Shown: positions 6,385-15,972, counted from the stretch's first letter. The stretch is 36,391 nt of DNA from Bacteriovoracaceae bacterium (GCA_028378565.1 JAONMX010000004.1:27501-63891), one strand, 5' to 3'. Made by a program: numbers and translations. The notes: a model not told the origin generated them from the sequence alone.

Positions 6385-8199
6385 TCAATTAAGAAACATC
6401 ATGGCACACAGCAAAAGCGGTAAATAAAAAACACTTCCTAGGAAATATCTTCGTGCCCAAATTTTTAATGCACTCTCGCCTTCCTGCACAAAATACCCTG
6501 CTAAAGAATAGAGAAAAAAGACGCCACTAAGAACAACAGCACTGTAGTAATAAGCTTTTGAAGCTCCGGCGAAATAAAAAGGTGTTACTGAGACAATGAA
6601 TAAAATCAAAGTAAACAAAACAATATTTCTTTTGGTGACAGGAATTCCCTGCACATTAGGGTAAACTTTTATATCTGCTGCATCATAATCTTTTGCATGA
6701 ACAATACTGATTGCTAAAAAATGAGGAAGCTGCCAAACGAATAAGATCCAAAAAAGTGCCCATGCCATTGTATCCATTTGCCCGGTTACCCCAGTCCATC
6801 CCATCACTGGAGGAATGGCACCCGGAATTGCCCCAACATAAACTGCCCACTCACTCTTTCTTTTCATTGGAGTATAGGCCAGTAAATACATAAAAGCCGC
6901 TACAGCAGCGAGTATGGCCGTCACAAGGTTTATAAAATAAGCAATTGCTGGAAGTGAAACGACTAAAAGTCCGATACCAATTGAAAGAGCGAGAGCATTA
7001 CTCATCCGACCAGTGGCAAGAGTTCTATTCTTTGTTCTCTCCATTAACTTATCGACGTCCCTTTCAATATAGCAATTAAGAGTCGCTGCTCCCATGACAA
7101 CTAAGAAAATTAAAAAGAGCAGGAGCATGGCCTTAAATACGTTAATACTTCCAGGTGCAAGTATAATTCCTACAAAGACAGTAACCATCACCAAGCCACT
7201 TAGTTTTGGTTTTGCTAGATCAGCAAGATCGGAAAGAAAACTGTGGATGGGTGTTGGTGAATATATATTTTCTAAGGTTTTCCACACTAAGAATAACTTC
7301 CAACAAATTGTGAGACAGAAAATAGCAACAGCTAAGTGTAGAGTTGTGGGAACAGTTCCAAGGCTTGTGGCAATAGTCAGTGTACCAAGCTTGATTTGAA
7401 GAATTGTAAAAATAAAAAGTAGGACTGGAAGAATGAGAGCACTTTTATGTTTGAGTTTCAGAAAGTTAAAAGAAAGAAAGCTCGTCAAGACAACCATGAC
7501 GAGAGTAACCGCTGCAAAACCTCGATGAAACATATTTAAAGCACTTTGATCCATGTAAGGAAACAACGTATAGGTCTTAGTAACAGGGTCCAAACAAAGA
7601 AATGATTGCTCTAGACCAGCTCCACAAGACAGTCCTGCTCCACTATGGCGAACAAGACCACCAATTAAAATTTGGAAAAAAATTGTAATAAAAGTTATGA
7701 AAATAAGATCTCTTAATCTAGCAAAACTCTTTAGATTTATTTCGGGATCTACACTTGTCTGAACGGAAGTTCCAACTTGATAAAGATGATGAATATAAAC
7801 AAGCATTGAAAAGAAAATCAAAGATGTTAACAGGTGAGCCGTTGAAACAATCGTTGGTAATTTATAAGTAACGGTAATGGCCCCCATGAGTCCTTGAGCA
7901 ATTACTAAAAACAAAGCAAATAAGGAATAACTGTAAATTTTCTGATCTTGATAACTTTCATTTCTTTTTCTATAGGCCATAAAAGAAAGTACGATAGTAA
8001 ATAGACCTACAAGGGAAGCAATGACTCGGTGAGAAATCATATATTTGACGCCGTCTTTAAGCTCAGGAACCAGTTTACCGTAGCATAGAGGCCAGTCAGG
8101 ACATGCCAAAGACGAGTTCGTGTTATGAACAGCTCCGCCTAACACTAAAAGTGCATAGGTAATAATTATTGTTAAAAGGCAAAGAGTTCTGCTATTCAT
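6385..8199 (-). CDS. Fused heme A synthase (CtaA/COX15) - heme O synthase (CtaB)
   Basis: 604 residues joining two enzymes of heme A biosynthesis. Residues 1-310 are CtaA/COX15: cysteine pairs Cys33/Cys39 (SLACPDWPLC) and Cys192/Cys202, and heme histidines His57, His122, His225 and His288. Residues 325-604 are a UbiA-fold farnesyltransferase (CtaB) with NCYIERDVDKLMERT (Asp381, Asp383) and the second motif HAKDYDAADIKVYP. CtaB makes heme O from heme B and CtaA oxidises it to heme A for subunit I. The order in the protein is CtaA first. I see no stop or frameshift between the halves, so the fusion looks genuine. Confidence 0.94.
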   Translation of the reverse strand: MNSRTLCLLTIIITYALLVLGGAVHNTNSSLACPDWPLCYGKLVPELKDGVKYMISHRVIASLVGLFTIVLSFMAYRKRNESYQDQKIYSYSLFALFLVIAQGLMGAITVTYKLPTIVSTAHLLTSLIFFSMLVYIHHLYQVGTSVQTSVDPEINLKSFARLRDLIFITFITIFFQILIGGLVRHSGAGLSCGAGLEQSFLCLDPVTKTYTLFPYMDQSALNMFHRGFAAVTLVMVVLTSFLSFNFLKLKHKSALILPVLLFIFTILQIKLGTLTIATSLGTVPTTLHLAVAIFCLTICWKLFLVWKTLENIYSPTPIHSFLSDLADLAKPKLSGLVMVTVFVGIILAPGSINVFKAMLLLFLIFLVVMGAATLNCYIERDVDKLMERTKNRTLATGRMSNALALSIGIGLLVVSLPAIAYFINLVTAILAAVAAFMYLLAYTPMKRKSEWAVYVGAIPGAIPPVMGWTGVTGQMDTMAWALFWILFVWQLPHFLAISIVHAKDYDAADIKVYPNVQGIPVTKRNIVLFTLILFIVSVTPFYFAGASKAYYYSAVVLSGVFFLYSLAGYFVQEGESALKIWARRYFLGSVFYLPLLLCAMMFLN

Positions 8200-8225
8200 T
8201 TTTAGTACGTTTTTGATTGGGTTTC

Positions 8226-8254
8226 CTTATACACAGATGGATGATGTTCGGCAA
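8226..8254 (-). promoter_or_regulatory. Promoter of the cytochrome oxidase operon
   Basis: On the minus strand TTGCCG (8249-8254), 17 bases, then TATAAG (8226-8231), with an extended TG just before the -10. It lies 27 bases upstream of the fused heme synthase start, between it and the divergent tryptophan dioxygenase gene. Confidence 0.5.
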
Positions 8255-8281
8255 TAAAAAGAGAGCAAAGGTAAATAGACA

Positions 8282-9388
8282 ATGACTAGACCAAAAGAGC
8301 CAACCTATTACGGTGACTACTTAGAATTAAATAAGCTTTTAGATTCTCAAAATCCTAAAAGTGCGATCTATGGAAATGAGTCCCACGATGAGACTCTCTT
8401 TATTATTGTGCATCAAGTATACGAGCTATGGTTTAAGCAAATTTTACATGAGTTCAAAAGCATCAGCTCTTTTTTAAGTGAGCCAAAACTAGAAGATGGA
8501 AAATTGGCCACGATTGTGGCGAGGCTTGATCGCATAAAGAAAATTCAATCTCTTTTACTTGATCAACTAACAGTCATGGAATCAATGACTCCAATGGACT
8601 TTCTTGAATTTAGAGATCTACTTGTTCCGGCCAGTGGTTTTCAAAGTGTTCAGTTTCGAGAAGTTGAAGTTCTCATGGGATTAAGAACACATAATCGTAA
8701 GCAAGTAGATCGTGAGTATTTTCTTGGTCGATTAAATGAAGAAGATAAGAATCGTATTTTAAATATTGAAAAAGAGAAGTCAGTCTTAGATTTAATTCAA
8801 GACTGGCTAGAGAGAATGCCATTTGCTAAGCAAGGCAATTTTGATTTTTGGACAGAATATCAAGAAGCAGTTCAAAAAATGATGGATAGTGATGAAAGTA
8901 TCATTAAGGATAACCTTGCAACATTAAATGATATCCAAAAAGAAGCTCAGCTAAATAATCTTGAATCAACGAAGAAAACATTTGAGAGTTTATTAGATGA
9001 AAAGAGCCATCAAGAACAAGTGAATAAAGGAAAGAGAAAGCTTTCTCAAAAGGCAACTCTCAACGCTCTCTTTATCTTGCTCTTTAGAAATGAACCTCTT
9101 CTTCACCTTCCTTATCTTTTCCTAAATAGCTTAATTGATATTGATGAGAATTTTACAACTTGGAGATATCGTCATGCTCTCATGGCCCATCGCCTACTCG
9201 GCACAAAAATCGGAACAGGCGGAAGTTCAGGCCACCACTATTTGAAAATGGCCGCTGATAATAATCGAGTTTACGAAGACCTCTTCAACTTATCGACTTT
9301 TATTCTTCCACGAAACCTTTTACCTGAGTTACCGGAAGAACTGAGAAAAGATTTACATTTTCATTTTGAATCTAGGACAAAAAATTAA
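8282..9388 (+). CDS. kynA: Tryptophan 2,3-dioxygenase
   Basis: 368 residues, close to animal TDO length and longer than the usual ~280-residue bacterial form. It opens the indole ring of L-tryptophan to N-formylkynurenine using heme iron. Landmarks: HDETLFIIVHQVYELWFKQ (distal His44), FREVEVLMGLR, WRYRHALMAHRLLG (proximal heme ligand His303) and TGGSSG (312-317). Shine-Dalgarno AAAGGTAA precedes the ATG. It is divergent from the oxidase operon and its last 4 bases overlap convergently with the kmo gene, whose product acts two steps later. Confidence 0.96.
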   Translation: MTRPKEPTYYGDYLELNKLLDSQNPKSAIYGNESHDETLFIIVHQVYELWFKQILHEFKSISSFLSEPKLEDGKLATIVARLDRIKKIQSLLLDQLTVMESMTPMDFLEFRDLLVPASGFQSVQFREVEVLMGLRTHNRKQVDREYFLGRLNEEDKNRILNIEKEKSVLDLIQDWLERMPFAKQGNFDFWTEYQEAVQKMMDSDESIIKDNLATLNDIQKEAQLNNLESTKKTFESLLDEKSHQEQVNKGKRKLSQKATLNALFILLFRNEPLLHLPYLFLNSLIDIDENFTTWRYRHALMAHRLLGTKIGTGGSSGHHYLKMAADNNRVYEDLFNLSTFILPRNLLPELPEELRKDLHFHFESRTKN

Positions 9389-10743
9389 ACGGATGCTTTA
9401 TATCTTTCGATAGTAAGGTTGCGACTTTCCATAAAAGGAATATATTTCTTTTTAACAAGTTCATGGGCGAAGTCCCAATCAATATCAGATAGATTATTTT
9501 TACCTTGGCAGATTTCTTCTAAAATACTTTGTTGTATAAGCCCTACTTCTTGAACATATTGATAAGGAATTAAAGTATAAGTGACCATGCCGTATCTCGC
9601 ACGATAAGTATCACACATTTGTTTTTCTAATTCTGATTCAACTTTTTTACGAAAGAGAAAATCTTGTTGCCCTACCTTATCTCGCATTTCAATAAAGTTC
9701 TCCAGTGCCATATCGGCAATGGCGTGACCGTTTGGTCTTTGTAGGTGATCATAGGCCTTAAAAGCTTCACCCCAACTATTTCCATATTCCTCAAGAAGCG
9801 TATCTAAGTAGAAACAATCTTCAAATCCACAATTCATTCCCTGTCCGAAAAAAGGGACAATTGCATGGGCAGCGTCTCCTAAAAGAACAATCTTGTCTTG
9901 ATAATACCATTTAGAAAGTCTGACTGTTCCTAAACGTCCTTGAGGGTTTTCAAAAAACTCTTTTTCAAAGCCTGGCATGAGCTCAACTGAATCGCCATAC
10001 TCTTCTTTAAAGAATCCTAAAACATCTTCTGGGGTTTTAAGTTTAGAGAAATCTTTTTGATCCATATAGAGAGTCATGGTAAAACTTCCATCAAGATTTG
10101 GAAGGGCCATAAACATATGATGACCTCGCGGCCAAATATGAAGGGCATTCTTTTCAATGGCATATTCACCATTTTTTGCAGGCATAAAAAGTTCTTTATA
10201 GTCACTCTCAAGCATATCAACTGATTCTGAAGCATTGGTTAATTCAATTAACTTTCTTCGTGTAGGTGAAGCAGCACCATCAGTTCCAAAAATACGAGTG
10301 AAGCCGACTTCTCCAGTAGAAAACTTTGCAGTATTATTTTCAATATCCACATCCATAAGCTCAGATTCAAAAATAATTTTTGCTCCAGCCTCTTCGGCCT
10401 TAGTCATTAAAAGCTTATTTAATTGAGATCTACTTATAGAGTAATTACATTCTGAATCATCACGACCGTAGGCTTGGTAAGTGAGCTCCCCTTCTTTTGA
10501 ATGCATCATTCTGCCAGTGACAGGAATCGTGATGGCCAAGACATCTTCTAAAAGACCTACTCTACTAACAGCATTTAAACCTCTTGAAGTGACGACGAGA
10601 TTGATTGATCTTCCCGAGTCTTCTTTATCAAGTCTCATATCAGAGCGCTTTTCGTGGACTTCAACATCAAAGCCTTTTTTACAAAGTGTTACTGCGAGTA
10701 ATGACCCTACTAACCCTGCTCCTGATATGATTATTTTTTCCAT
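9385..10743 (-). CDS. kmo: Kynurenine 3-monooxygenase
   Basis: 452 residues from the ATG at 10743 (a TTG four codons earlier is possible; GGAT lies 7 bases before the ATG). An FAD-dependent aromatic hydroxylase converting kynurenine to 3-hydroxykynurenine with NADPH and oxygen. Visible motifs: the N-terminal Rossmann GAGLVG, the second FAD motif GDAAHAIVPFFGQGMNCGFEDC, and the C-terminal region of the eukaryote-like KMO family. It follows kynU by 14 bases, in one transcription unit with it and the hydratase/decarboxylase gene. Confidence 0.95.
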   Translation of the reverse strand: MEKIIISGAGLVGSLLAVTLCKKGFDVEVHEKRSDMRLDKEDSGRSINLVVTSRGLNAVSRVGLLEDVLAITIPVTGRMMHSKEGELTYQAYGRDDSECNYSISRSQLNKLLMTKAEEAGAKIIFESELMDVDIENNTAKFSTGEVGFTRIFGTDGAASPTRRKLIELTNASESVDMLESDYKELFMPAKNGEYAIEKNALHIWPRGHHMFMALPNLDGSFTMTLYMDQKDFSKLKTPEDVLGFFKEEYGDSVELMPGFEKEFFENPQGRLGTVRLSKWYYQDKIVLLGDAAHAIVPFFGQGMNCGFEDCFYLDTLLEEYGNSWGEAFKAYDHLQRPNGHAIADMALENFIEMRDKVGQQDFLFRKKVESELEKQMCDTYRARYGMVTYTLIPYQYVQEVGLIQQSILEEICQGKNNLSDIDWDFAHELVKKKYIPFMESRNLTIERYKASV

Positions 10744-10757
10744 TTTTTTATCCAAGT

Positions 10758-12044
10758 TTAAGAGAACTCTTTAATAATTTGAACTAAACGATAAACATCC
10801 TCGTATGAATTATATAAAGGAGCAGGAGAGATTCTTAGAATATCTGGTTCTCTAAAATCACAAATTACACCTTTATTTTTAAAAGACTCAACTAGTTGTT
10901 TTGGGTCTTTCGTCATCTTGATGGATAACATTGAACCCCTCACTTGTTTATCTTCTCTAAATGCTGGCGTTTGAACTTTAACAAAGCTTCCACAGTTTTC
11001 TGTCAGTAACCATTCCAAGTATGAAGTTAAATGATCACCTTTTTTTCTAATCGCCGGCATGGTGGCTTCATCAAAAATTTCCATTGAAGCTCTTAAACTT
11101 GCTAATTGAAAAATTGGAGGATTAGAAAGTTGCCAAGCTTCAACTGAAGCTATGGGATCAAATCGTCTTTTCATTTCAAAACGGTTACTTTTGTTATTTC
11201 CCCACCATCCCTCATAACGAGGAATTGTTGGATCGTTGTGATGTTTTTCATGAACAAAAGCTCCTGCCATTCCACCAGGACCACTATTTAAATATTTGTA
11301 TGAGCACCAAACAGCAAAATCGACATTCCACTTATGAAGATCAAGTAAAAGGTTTCCAGCACCATGAGCTAGATTAAATCCAACCATCGCCCCATGCTCA
11401 TGACCTTTATTTGTAATGGCCTCCATATCAAAACATTGACCACTTAAGTAATTACAATTTCCAAGCATTACTAATGCAAGTTCGTCCCCTAGTTCATCAA
11501 TTTGAGCAAGAAGGTCTTCTTGTCTTACTGTCATTTCCCCTTCGCGAGGTTTCAATTCAACAACTGCTTCTTCAGGGTTATACCCATGAAAGCGTGCCTG
11601 TGAATCAACAGCATATTGATCAGAAGGAAAAGTATTATTCTCAATAAGAATTTTATATTTATTCTTTGTTGGGCGATAGAAACTTGTCAGCATTAAATGA
11701 AGATTTACCGTGAGCGAATTCATTGCAACAACTTCTGTGGTTTTCCCGCCAACCAAGCGACTGAAACTTTCTGTTATATTTTCATGATAAGGAAGCCATG
11801 GTTTTTTTCCCATGAAATGTCCTTCAACACCATACTTTCCCCAAGCATCAAGCTCATCGGCCATAACTGTTCTTACTCTTTTAGGCATAAGACCTAGTGA
11901 ATGACCTGCAAAGTAAAGAACATCTTTTTCCTGACATTCTTCTGGTACTTCAGGAAATTCAAACTCATCTCTAAATTTATTTAAAGGACAATTAGTATCA
12001 AAACTTTTTGCGGCCTCTATTGAATTCTTATTTTGCTCAAACAT
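10758..12044 (-). CDS. kynU: Kynureninase
   Basis: 428 residues, PLP-dependent, fold type I. It cleaves 3-hydroxykynurenine to 3-hydroxyanthranilate and alanine. The PLP-binding lysine is Lys250 in WCSYKYLNSGPGG, with the preceding NLAHGAGNLLLDLHKW stretch typical of kynureninases, and YFAGHSLGLMP near the N-terminus. It lies 17 bases downstream of the hydratase/decarboxylase gene and just upstream of kmo. Length and sequence resemble the eukaryotic/Bacteroidetes type. Confidence 0.96.
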   Translation of the reverse strand: MFEQNKNSIEAAKSFDTNCPLNKFRDEFEFPEVPEECQEKDVLYFAGHSLGLMPKRVRTVMADELDAWGKYGVEGHFMGKKPWLPYHENITESFSRLVGGKTTEVVAMNSLTVNLHLMLTSFYRPTKNKYKILIENNTFPSDQYAVDSQARFHGYNPEEAVVELKPREGEMTVRQEDLLAQIDELGDELALVMLGNCNYLSGQCFDMEAITNKGHEHGAMVGFNLAHGAGNLLLDLHKWNVDFAVWCSYKYLNSGPGGMAGAFVHEKHHNDPTIPRYEGWWGNNKSNRFEMKRRFDPIASVEAWQLSNPPIFQLASLRASMEIFDEATMPAIRKKGDHLTSYLEWLLTENCGSFVKVQTPAFREDKQVRGSMLSIKMTKDPKQLVESFKNKGVICDFREPDILRISPAPLYNSYEDVYRLVQIIKEFS

Positions 12045-12061
12045 ATCTTTTTCCTCTTAAA

Positions 12062-12847
12062 TTATTTATTTACTTTTACTGCTACACTTCCTAGCGACTC
12101 TACCTCTAAAGAAATTTCCATTCCTGGCTCAAGCGCAACAGCAGGTGTCGCTGCTCCAGCTAAGACAATGGAACCTGCTGGAAGAGTCTTTCCCGTTTTT
12201 GCTAATAATTCATACTGCTGTACTAAAGAAATAACAGGATCTCCAGAAATAGCATCAGTCATTCCCTCTTGGGCAATTGTTCCATTAATACTCATTTTCA
12301 TTTTCAGCTGAGCTAGATTTATATTTTTAAAATCATTAATCGGTTCACCTAAAATGAACTGACTTGATGAAGAGTTATCACTAATAACATCTTCCATAGA
12401 AAAATATTTAAATTGCTTGTAGCGTGAATCTAAAATTTCCATACATAGATAGACTGCTTCCACTGCATCTAAAATTTCTTCTCTTGAAGGCGTACCATTT
12501 AGATCTTTACCTATAAGAAAAGCAACCTCAGGTTCAATCTTTGGATGAATCTGACCTTCCATAGAATACTCGCCATTATTAGCAACTTGCATTTTATCTG
12601 TGAGTACACCATAGAGAGGACTATCAAGATCCATTTGTTTTCTCTTGGCCTCAGAAGTTAAGCCCATCTTTAGGCCAATAACTTTCTCACCATCTGCAAC
12701 TCTCATATCGATTCCAAGCCATTGAAGCTTGTAAGCATCTAACTGAGTCATCTCTTTAAATTCATGGGAAATTTGCTCGATACCGGTAGCATTTTTACGA
12801 GCGTCATAAAGCCTCATGGCCAACATTTTGATATCAGTTTCAGTCAT
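12062..12847 (-). CDS. 4-oxalocrotonate decarboxylase or 2-oxopent-4-enoate hydratase (FAH-like fold)
   Basis: 261 residues of the hydratase/decarboxylase family (MhpD/DmpE and DmpH/NbaG). The divalent-metal site is visible in HPKIEPEVAFLIGKDL and in the CMEILDSRYK region; the C-terminal GKTLPAGSIVLAGAATPA is typical of both subfamilies. In the 2-aminomuconate route the decarboxylase acts on 4-oxalocrotonate and a homologous hydratase acts next; only one copy lies here, so the specificity is open. It leads the minus-strand unit with kynU and kmo. Start by ATG with Shine-Dalgarno GAGGA. Confidence 0.85.
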   Translation of the reverse strand: MTETDIKMLAMRLYDARKNATGIEQISHEFKEMTQLDAYKLQWLGIDMRVADGEKVIGLKMGLTSEAKRKQMDLDSPLYGVLTDKMQVANNGEYSMEGQIHPKIEPEVAFLIGKDLNGTPSREEILDAVEAVYLCMEILDSRYKQFKYFSMEDVISDNSSSSQFILGEPINDFKNINLAQLKMKMSINGTIAQEGMTDAISGDPVISLVQQYELLAKTGKTLPAGSIVLAGAATPAVALEPGMEISLEVESLGSVAVKVNK

Positions 12848-12858
12848 ATTAATCCTCT

Positions 12859-12887
12859 TTGACAGTCACCTTTTTCTTAGGAATGAT
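12859..12887 (+). promoter_or_regulatory. Putative promoter of the kynB operon
   Basis: A perfect TTGACA (12859-12864), 17 bases, then AATGAT (12882-12887), in the divergent gap between the two catabolic operons. The start would fall near 12894, giving a leader of about 46 bases. Confidence 0.45.
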
Positions 12888-12939
12888 AGTGCGAAAGAGA
12901 TCTTAAAACATTGTTCTTTTATTGACTAGGGAAGGCTCT

Positions 12940-13578
12940 ATGAATCAAAAAAGTCTCATTATTCATGATATATCTCCTGTCATTTCTGAAAGTACTGCAG
13001 TGTTTCCAGGCGATACCCCCTATTCTATGAAAACAAACATGGATTTTTCACAAGGTCATCACTTAAAGCTAGGTGAAATTCACGGAACTGTTCACCTTGG
13101 TGCCCATACTGATGCACCTAATCACTATCATAAAGACGGTGTTGGTATTCACGAAAGAGATCTTTCTTTATACTTTGGAGACTGCCAAGTTATAGAAGTT
13201 TCTTTAGATAAGAAAAAAAGAATTTATCCTGAAGATTTCTCCCAAGAGATATCTTCTCCAAGAGTTCTCTTTAAAACAAACTCTTATCCCAATCCAAATA
13301 GCTGGAGTGATGATTTTAATTCTCTCTCTCCAGAATTGATTAAGTTTTTAAAAAGTAAAAATGTAGTACTAGTTGGAATTGATACACCAAGTGTTGATCC
13401 ATCGGACAGTAAAGGGTTAGAGTCACATACAGAAATATATCATTCAGACATGGCCATACTTGAAGGAATTGTTTTAACAGATATAGAAGAAGGAAATTAT
13501 ACTTTAAGTGCTTTTCCTCTTAAGTTAAAAAATGCTGATGCCTCTCCTGTTAGGGCAGTGCTTATGGAGAACAAATGA
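12940..13578 (+). CDS. kynB: Kynurenine formamidase (cyclase family)
   Basis: 212 residues from ATG 12940, preferred over an upstream TTG because AGGGAAGG lies just before it. Hydrolyses N-formylkynurenine to kynurenine and formate. The metal-binding signature of the cyclase/KynB family is seen in HLGAHTDAPNHYHKDG, and a later conserved segment VGIDTPSVDPSDSK matches the family's GxDTPSxDP motif. The gene's stop overlaps the next start by 4 bases (ATGA), so it is translationally coupled to the dehydrogenase. Confidence 0.92.
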   Translation: MNQKSLIIHDISPVISESTAVFPGDTPYSMKTNMDFSQGHHLKLGEIHGTVHLGAHTDAPNHYHKDGVGIHERDLSLYFGDCQVIEVSLDKKKRIYPEDFSQEISSPRVLFKTNSYPNPNSWSDDFNSLSPELIKFLKSKNVVLVGIDTPSVDPSDSKGLESHTEIYHSDMAILEGIVLTDIEEGNYTLSAFPLKLKNADASPVRAVLMENK

Positions 13579-15020
13579 AAGAAATCTTAAATTATATTAA
13601 TGGTGAATTTTGTAAACCTAGTGATGGTTCATTTTTAGAAAATGAAAATCCTGCCACGGGAAAGGTTTATTCAAAAATTGCTAATAGTAATTCTGAAGAC
13701 GCAATGAAAGCAATTGAAAGTGCCCATCGTGCATTTCCATCGTGGAAAGCTACTCCTCTACATGAAAGAATTCGTGTTATTAGAAAAGTTGCTTCACTTA
13801 TAAAAGAAAAAGAAGCTGAACTTGCAAAAGCAGAATCAATCGACAACGGAAAACCTTTAAGTGTCGCCAGCAGTGTTGATATCCCAAGGGCCTCACAAAA
13901 CTTTGAATATTTTTGTGATGCCGTCACTCAATATAATCAAAATGCTTATCCAATGGATGACTTTGCTCTTAACTATACACTCAAAGAACCACTTGGTGCT
14001 GTAGTCTGCATATCTCCATGGAATCTTCCTCTTTATCTACTCACTTGGAAAATCGCTCCAGCCTTAGTTGTAGGTAATACTGTCATAGCAAAACCTAGTG
14101 AAGTAACACCTATGACCGCCTTCATGCTATCAGAAATTTTTCAAGAAGCAGGACTCCCAAATGGAGTCATCAATATCTTACACGGAGAAGGTGCAAGGAT
14201 TGGTGAAACACTTGTGAACGACAAAAGAGTTAAGGCCGTCAGTTTCACTGGCAGCACAGCAACCGGAAAAATACTCAATCAATTAGCCGCTCCTCATTTT
14301 AAAAAAGTAAGTTTAGAAATGGGTGGTAAGAATCCAAATATTATTTTTGACGATTGTGATTATGATCAAGCTCTAAAGCATGCAGGGCTAGCTTCATTTG
14401 CTAACCAAGGACAAATTTGTCTTTGCGGTAGTCGATTATTTGTTCATGAGTCATTATACGAAAAATTTAAAAAGGATCTTGTAGAAAAAGCTTCCAAACT
14501 TACTCCAGGAAATCCCCTTGATGCTAAAACGAGACAAGGGGCAATAGTAAGCAAAGAACACTTTAAAAAAATCTTAAGTTTTATAGAGCTCGCTAAAGAA
14601 GAAGGCGGAAAAATACTATGTGGCGGTGAGGCCTATAAACCACAAGGTGAAAATGAAAATGGTTACTTTATTAAACCAACCATAATTGAAAGCCTTGATC
14701 CTTATTGCAGAGTTAACCAAGAAGAAATCTTTGGTCCTGTAGTAACAATCACTCCCTTTAAAGATGAAGAACAAGTTATAACGTGGGCAAACTCAACTGA
14801 ATATGGACTTAGTTCAAGTATTTGGACGAAAGATATAAATAAAGCTCACAGAGTTGCAGGCAAGATTGATGCAGGTATTGTCTGGATTAACACTTGGATG
14901 TTAAGAGATCTAAGAACTCCATTTGGAGGAATGAAGAACTCTGGAGTTGGAAGAGAAGGTGGATTTAACGCTTTCAACTTCTTCACAGAAACTAAGAATG
15001 TTTGTATCAAGTATAACTAG
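13575..15020 (+). CDS. Aldehyde dehydrogenase, probable 2-aminomuconate-6-semialdehyde dehydrogenase
   Basis: 481 residues, NAD-dependent ALDH superfamily. Catalytic features: Asn149 (SPWN), FTGSTATGK (224-232), general base Glu248 (LEMGGKNP) and nucleophile Cys282 in NQGQIC. C-terminal NTWMLRDLRTPFGGMKNSG is close to the hydroxymuconic/aminomuconic semialdehyde dehydrogenase group (AmnC/NbaE). Context supports oxidation of 2-aminomuconate semialdehyde to 2-aminomuconate, between the dioxygenase and deaminase steps. Substrate is inferred from neighbours, the family is certain. Confidence 0.92.
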   Translation: MKEILNYINGEFCKPSDGSFLENENPATGKVYSKIANSNSEDAMKAIESAHRAFPSWKATPLHERIRVIRKVASLIKEKEAELAKAESIDNGKPLSVASSVDIPRASQNFEYFCDAVTQYNQNAYPMDDFALNYTLKEPLGAVVCISPWNLPLYLLTWKIAPALVVGNTVIAKPSEVTPMTAFMLSEIFQEAGLPNGVINILHGEGARIGETLVNDKRVKAVSFTGSTATGKILNQLAAPHFKKVSLEMGGKNPNIIFDDCDYDQALKHAGLASFANQGQICLCGSRLFVHESLYEKFKKDLVEKASKLTPGNPLDAKTRQGAIVSKEHFKKILSFIELAKEEGGKILCGGEAYKPQGENENGYFIKPTIIESLDPYCRVNQEEIFGPVVTITPFKDEEQVITWANSTEYGLSSSIWTKDINKAHRVAGKIDAGIVWINTWMLRDLRTPFGGMKNSGVGREGGFNAFNFFTETKNVCIKYN

Positions 15021-15028
15021 AGGTAAAT

Positions 15029-15442
15029 ATGAGTATTCATAATTCTGAACAAGCACCTGAACCTGTTGGACTATATCCACATGCTAGAAAAGTAGGAGAT
15101 CTCTTATTCTTATCCGGTGTTGGGCCTAGAGAGAAAGGGAAGAAAGAAATTCCAGGTGTTACTCTGGCCAGTGACGGAACTATTGAAAGCTATGACATTG
15201 AGACCCAGTGCCACAGTGTTTTTAAAAATGTACGTTTGATATTAGAGGCTTCCGGCTCAAGTTGGGAAAATCTTATTGATGTCACTGTATTTTTAACTAA
15301 TATGAAAGATGATTTTAAAATTTATAATAAAATCTATGCTGAGTATTTTAAAGATAATCTTCCATGTAGAACAACTGTTGAAATAAATTGTTTACCTACC
15401 CCAATAGGAATTGAACTAAAGTGTATTGCTACTATTAATTAG
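15029..15442 (+). CDS. RidA/YjgF-family protein, probable 2-aminomuconate deaminase
   Basis: 137 residues of the Rid fold (VGLYPHARKVGDLLFLSGVGPRE near the start; IELKCIATIN at the end, where the RidA family has a VEIEAIA-type strand). Members in aminomuconate clusters (AmnD/NbaF) hydrolyse the enamine 2-aminomuconate to 4-oxalocrotonate and ammonia. It lies 8 bases after the dehydrogenase with Shine-Dalgarno AGAGGT. The deaminase role is inferred from context; a general enamine/imine deaminase is the alternative. Confidence 0.85.
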   Translation: MSIHNSEQAPEPVGLYPHARKVGDLLFLSGVGPREKGKKEIPGVTLASDGTIESYDIETQCHSVFKNVRLILEASGSSWENLIDVTVFLTNMKDDFKIYNKIYAEYFKDNLPCRTTVEINCLPTPIGIELKCIATIN

Positions 15443-15450
15443 GAAATATT

Positions 15451-15969
15451 ATGGGAATGTTACAACCTTTTAATTTTAAAAAATGGATAGACGATAATAG
15501 GGAACTGTTAAAGCCACCTGTTGGAAATAAATGTGTTTTTAAAGACTCTACTTTTATTGTGATGGTTGTTGGCGGCCCAAATGCACGAACTGATTTTCAT
15601 GTGAATCAAACAGATGAGTTCTTCTATCAACTTGAAGGAAATATTACCCTAAAGATAATAAATCAAAGTGGAAACTTTGAAGACGTTAACATTAATGAAG
15701 GTGAAGTTTTCATGCTTCCTGCTAAAACTCCTCACTCACCACAAAGGCCTGCTAACTCAGTCGGACTTGTTGTTGAAAAAACAAGAGAAGCAGATGAAAA
15801 AGATGGCCTACAGTGGTACTGCCAATCTTGTGGTAATAAGCTTTATGAAGAGTTCTTTCATCTAGAAAATATTGAAACTCAATTTGGAGCTGTCTTCGAT
15901 AGATACTATGAATCTGAACATACAACCTGTAAAAAATGCCAAACTGTAAATGGCCGAACTTGGAAATAA
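15451..15969 (+). CDS. nbaC: 3-hydroxyanthranilate 3,4-dioxygenase
   Basis: 172 residues, cupin fold, opening 3-hydroxyanthranilate to 2-amino-3-carboxymuconate semialdehyde. The Fe(II) ligands are His50, Glu56 and His95 (DFHVNQTDEFFYQLEG and KTPHSPQRP), and the bacterial-type C-terminal rubredoxin-like site is intact: CQSC (124-127) and CKKC (160-163). It lies 8 bases after the RidA gene with AGGAAA upstream. This enzyme links the upper kynurenine steps to the aminomuconate steps. Confidence 0.96.
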   Translation: MGMLQPFNFKKWIDDNRELLKPPVGNKCVFKDSTFIVMVVGGPNARTDFHVNQTDEFFYQLEGNITLKIINQSGNFEDVNINEGEVFMLPAKTPHSPQRPANSVGLVVEKTREADEKDGLQWYCQSCGNKLYEEFFHLENIETQFGAVFDRYYESEHTTCKKCQTVNGRTWK

Positions 15970-15972
15970 ATT

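Noticed and set aside
10235-10774. Plus-strand open frames opposite kmo
   Set aside because: They are antisense to a clearly recognisable KMO, have no ribosome sites and show no protein-like features.
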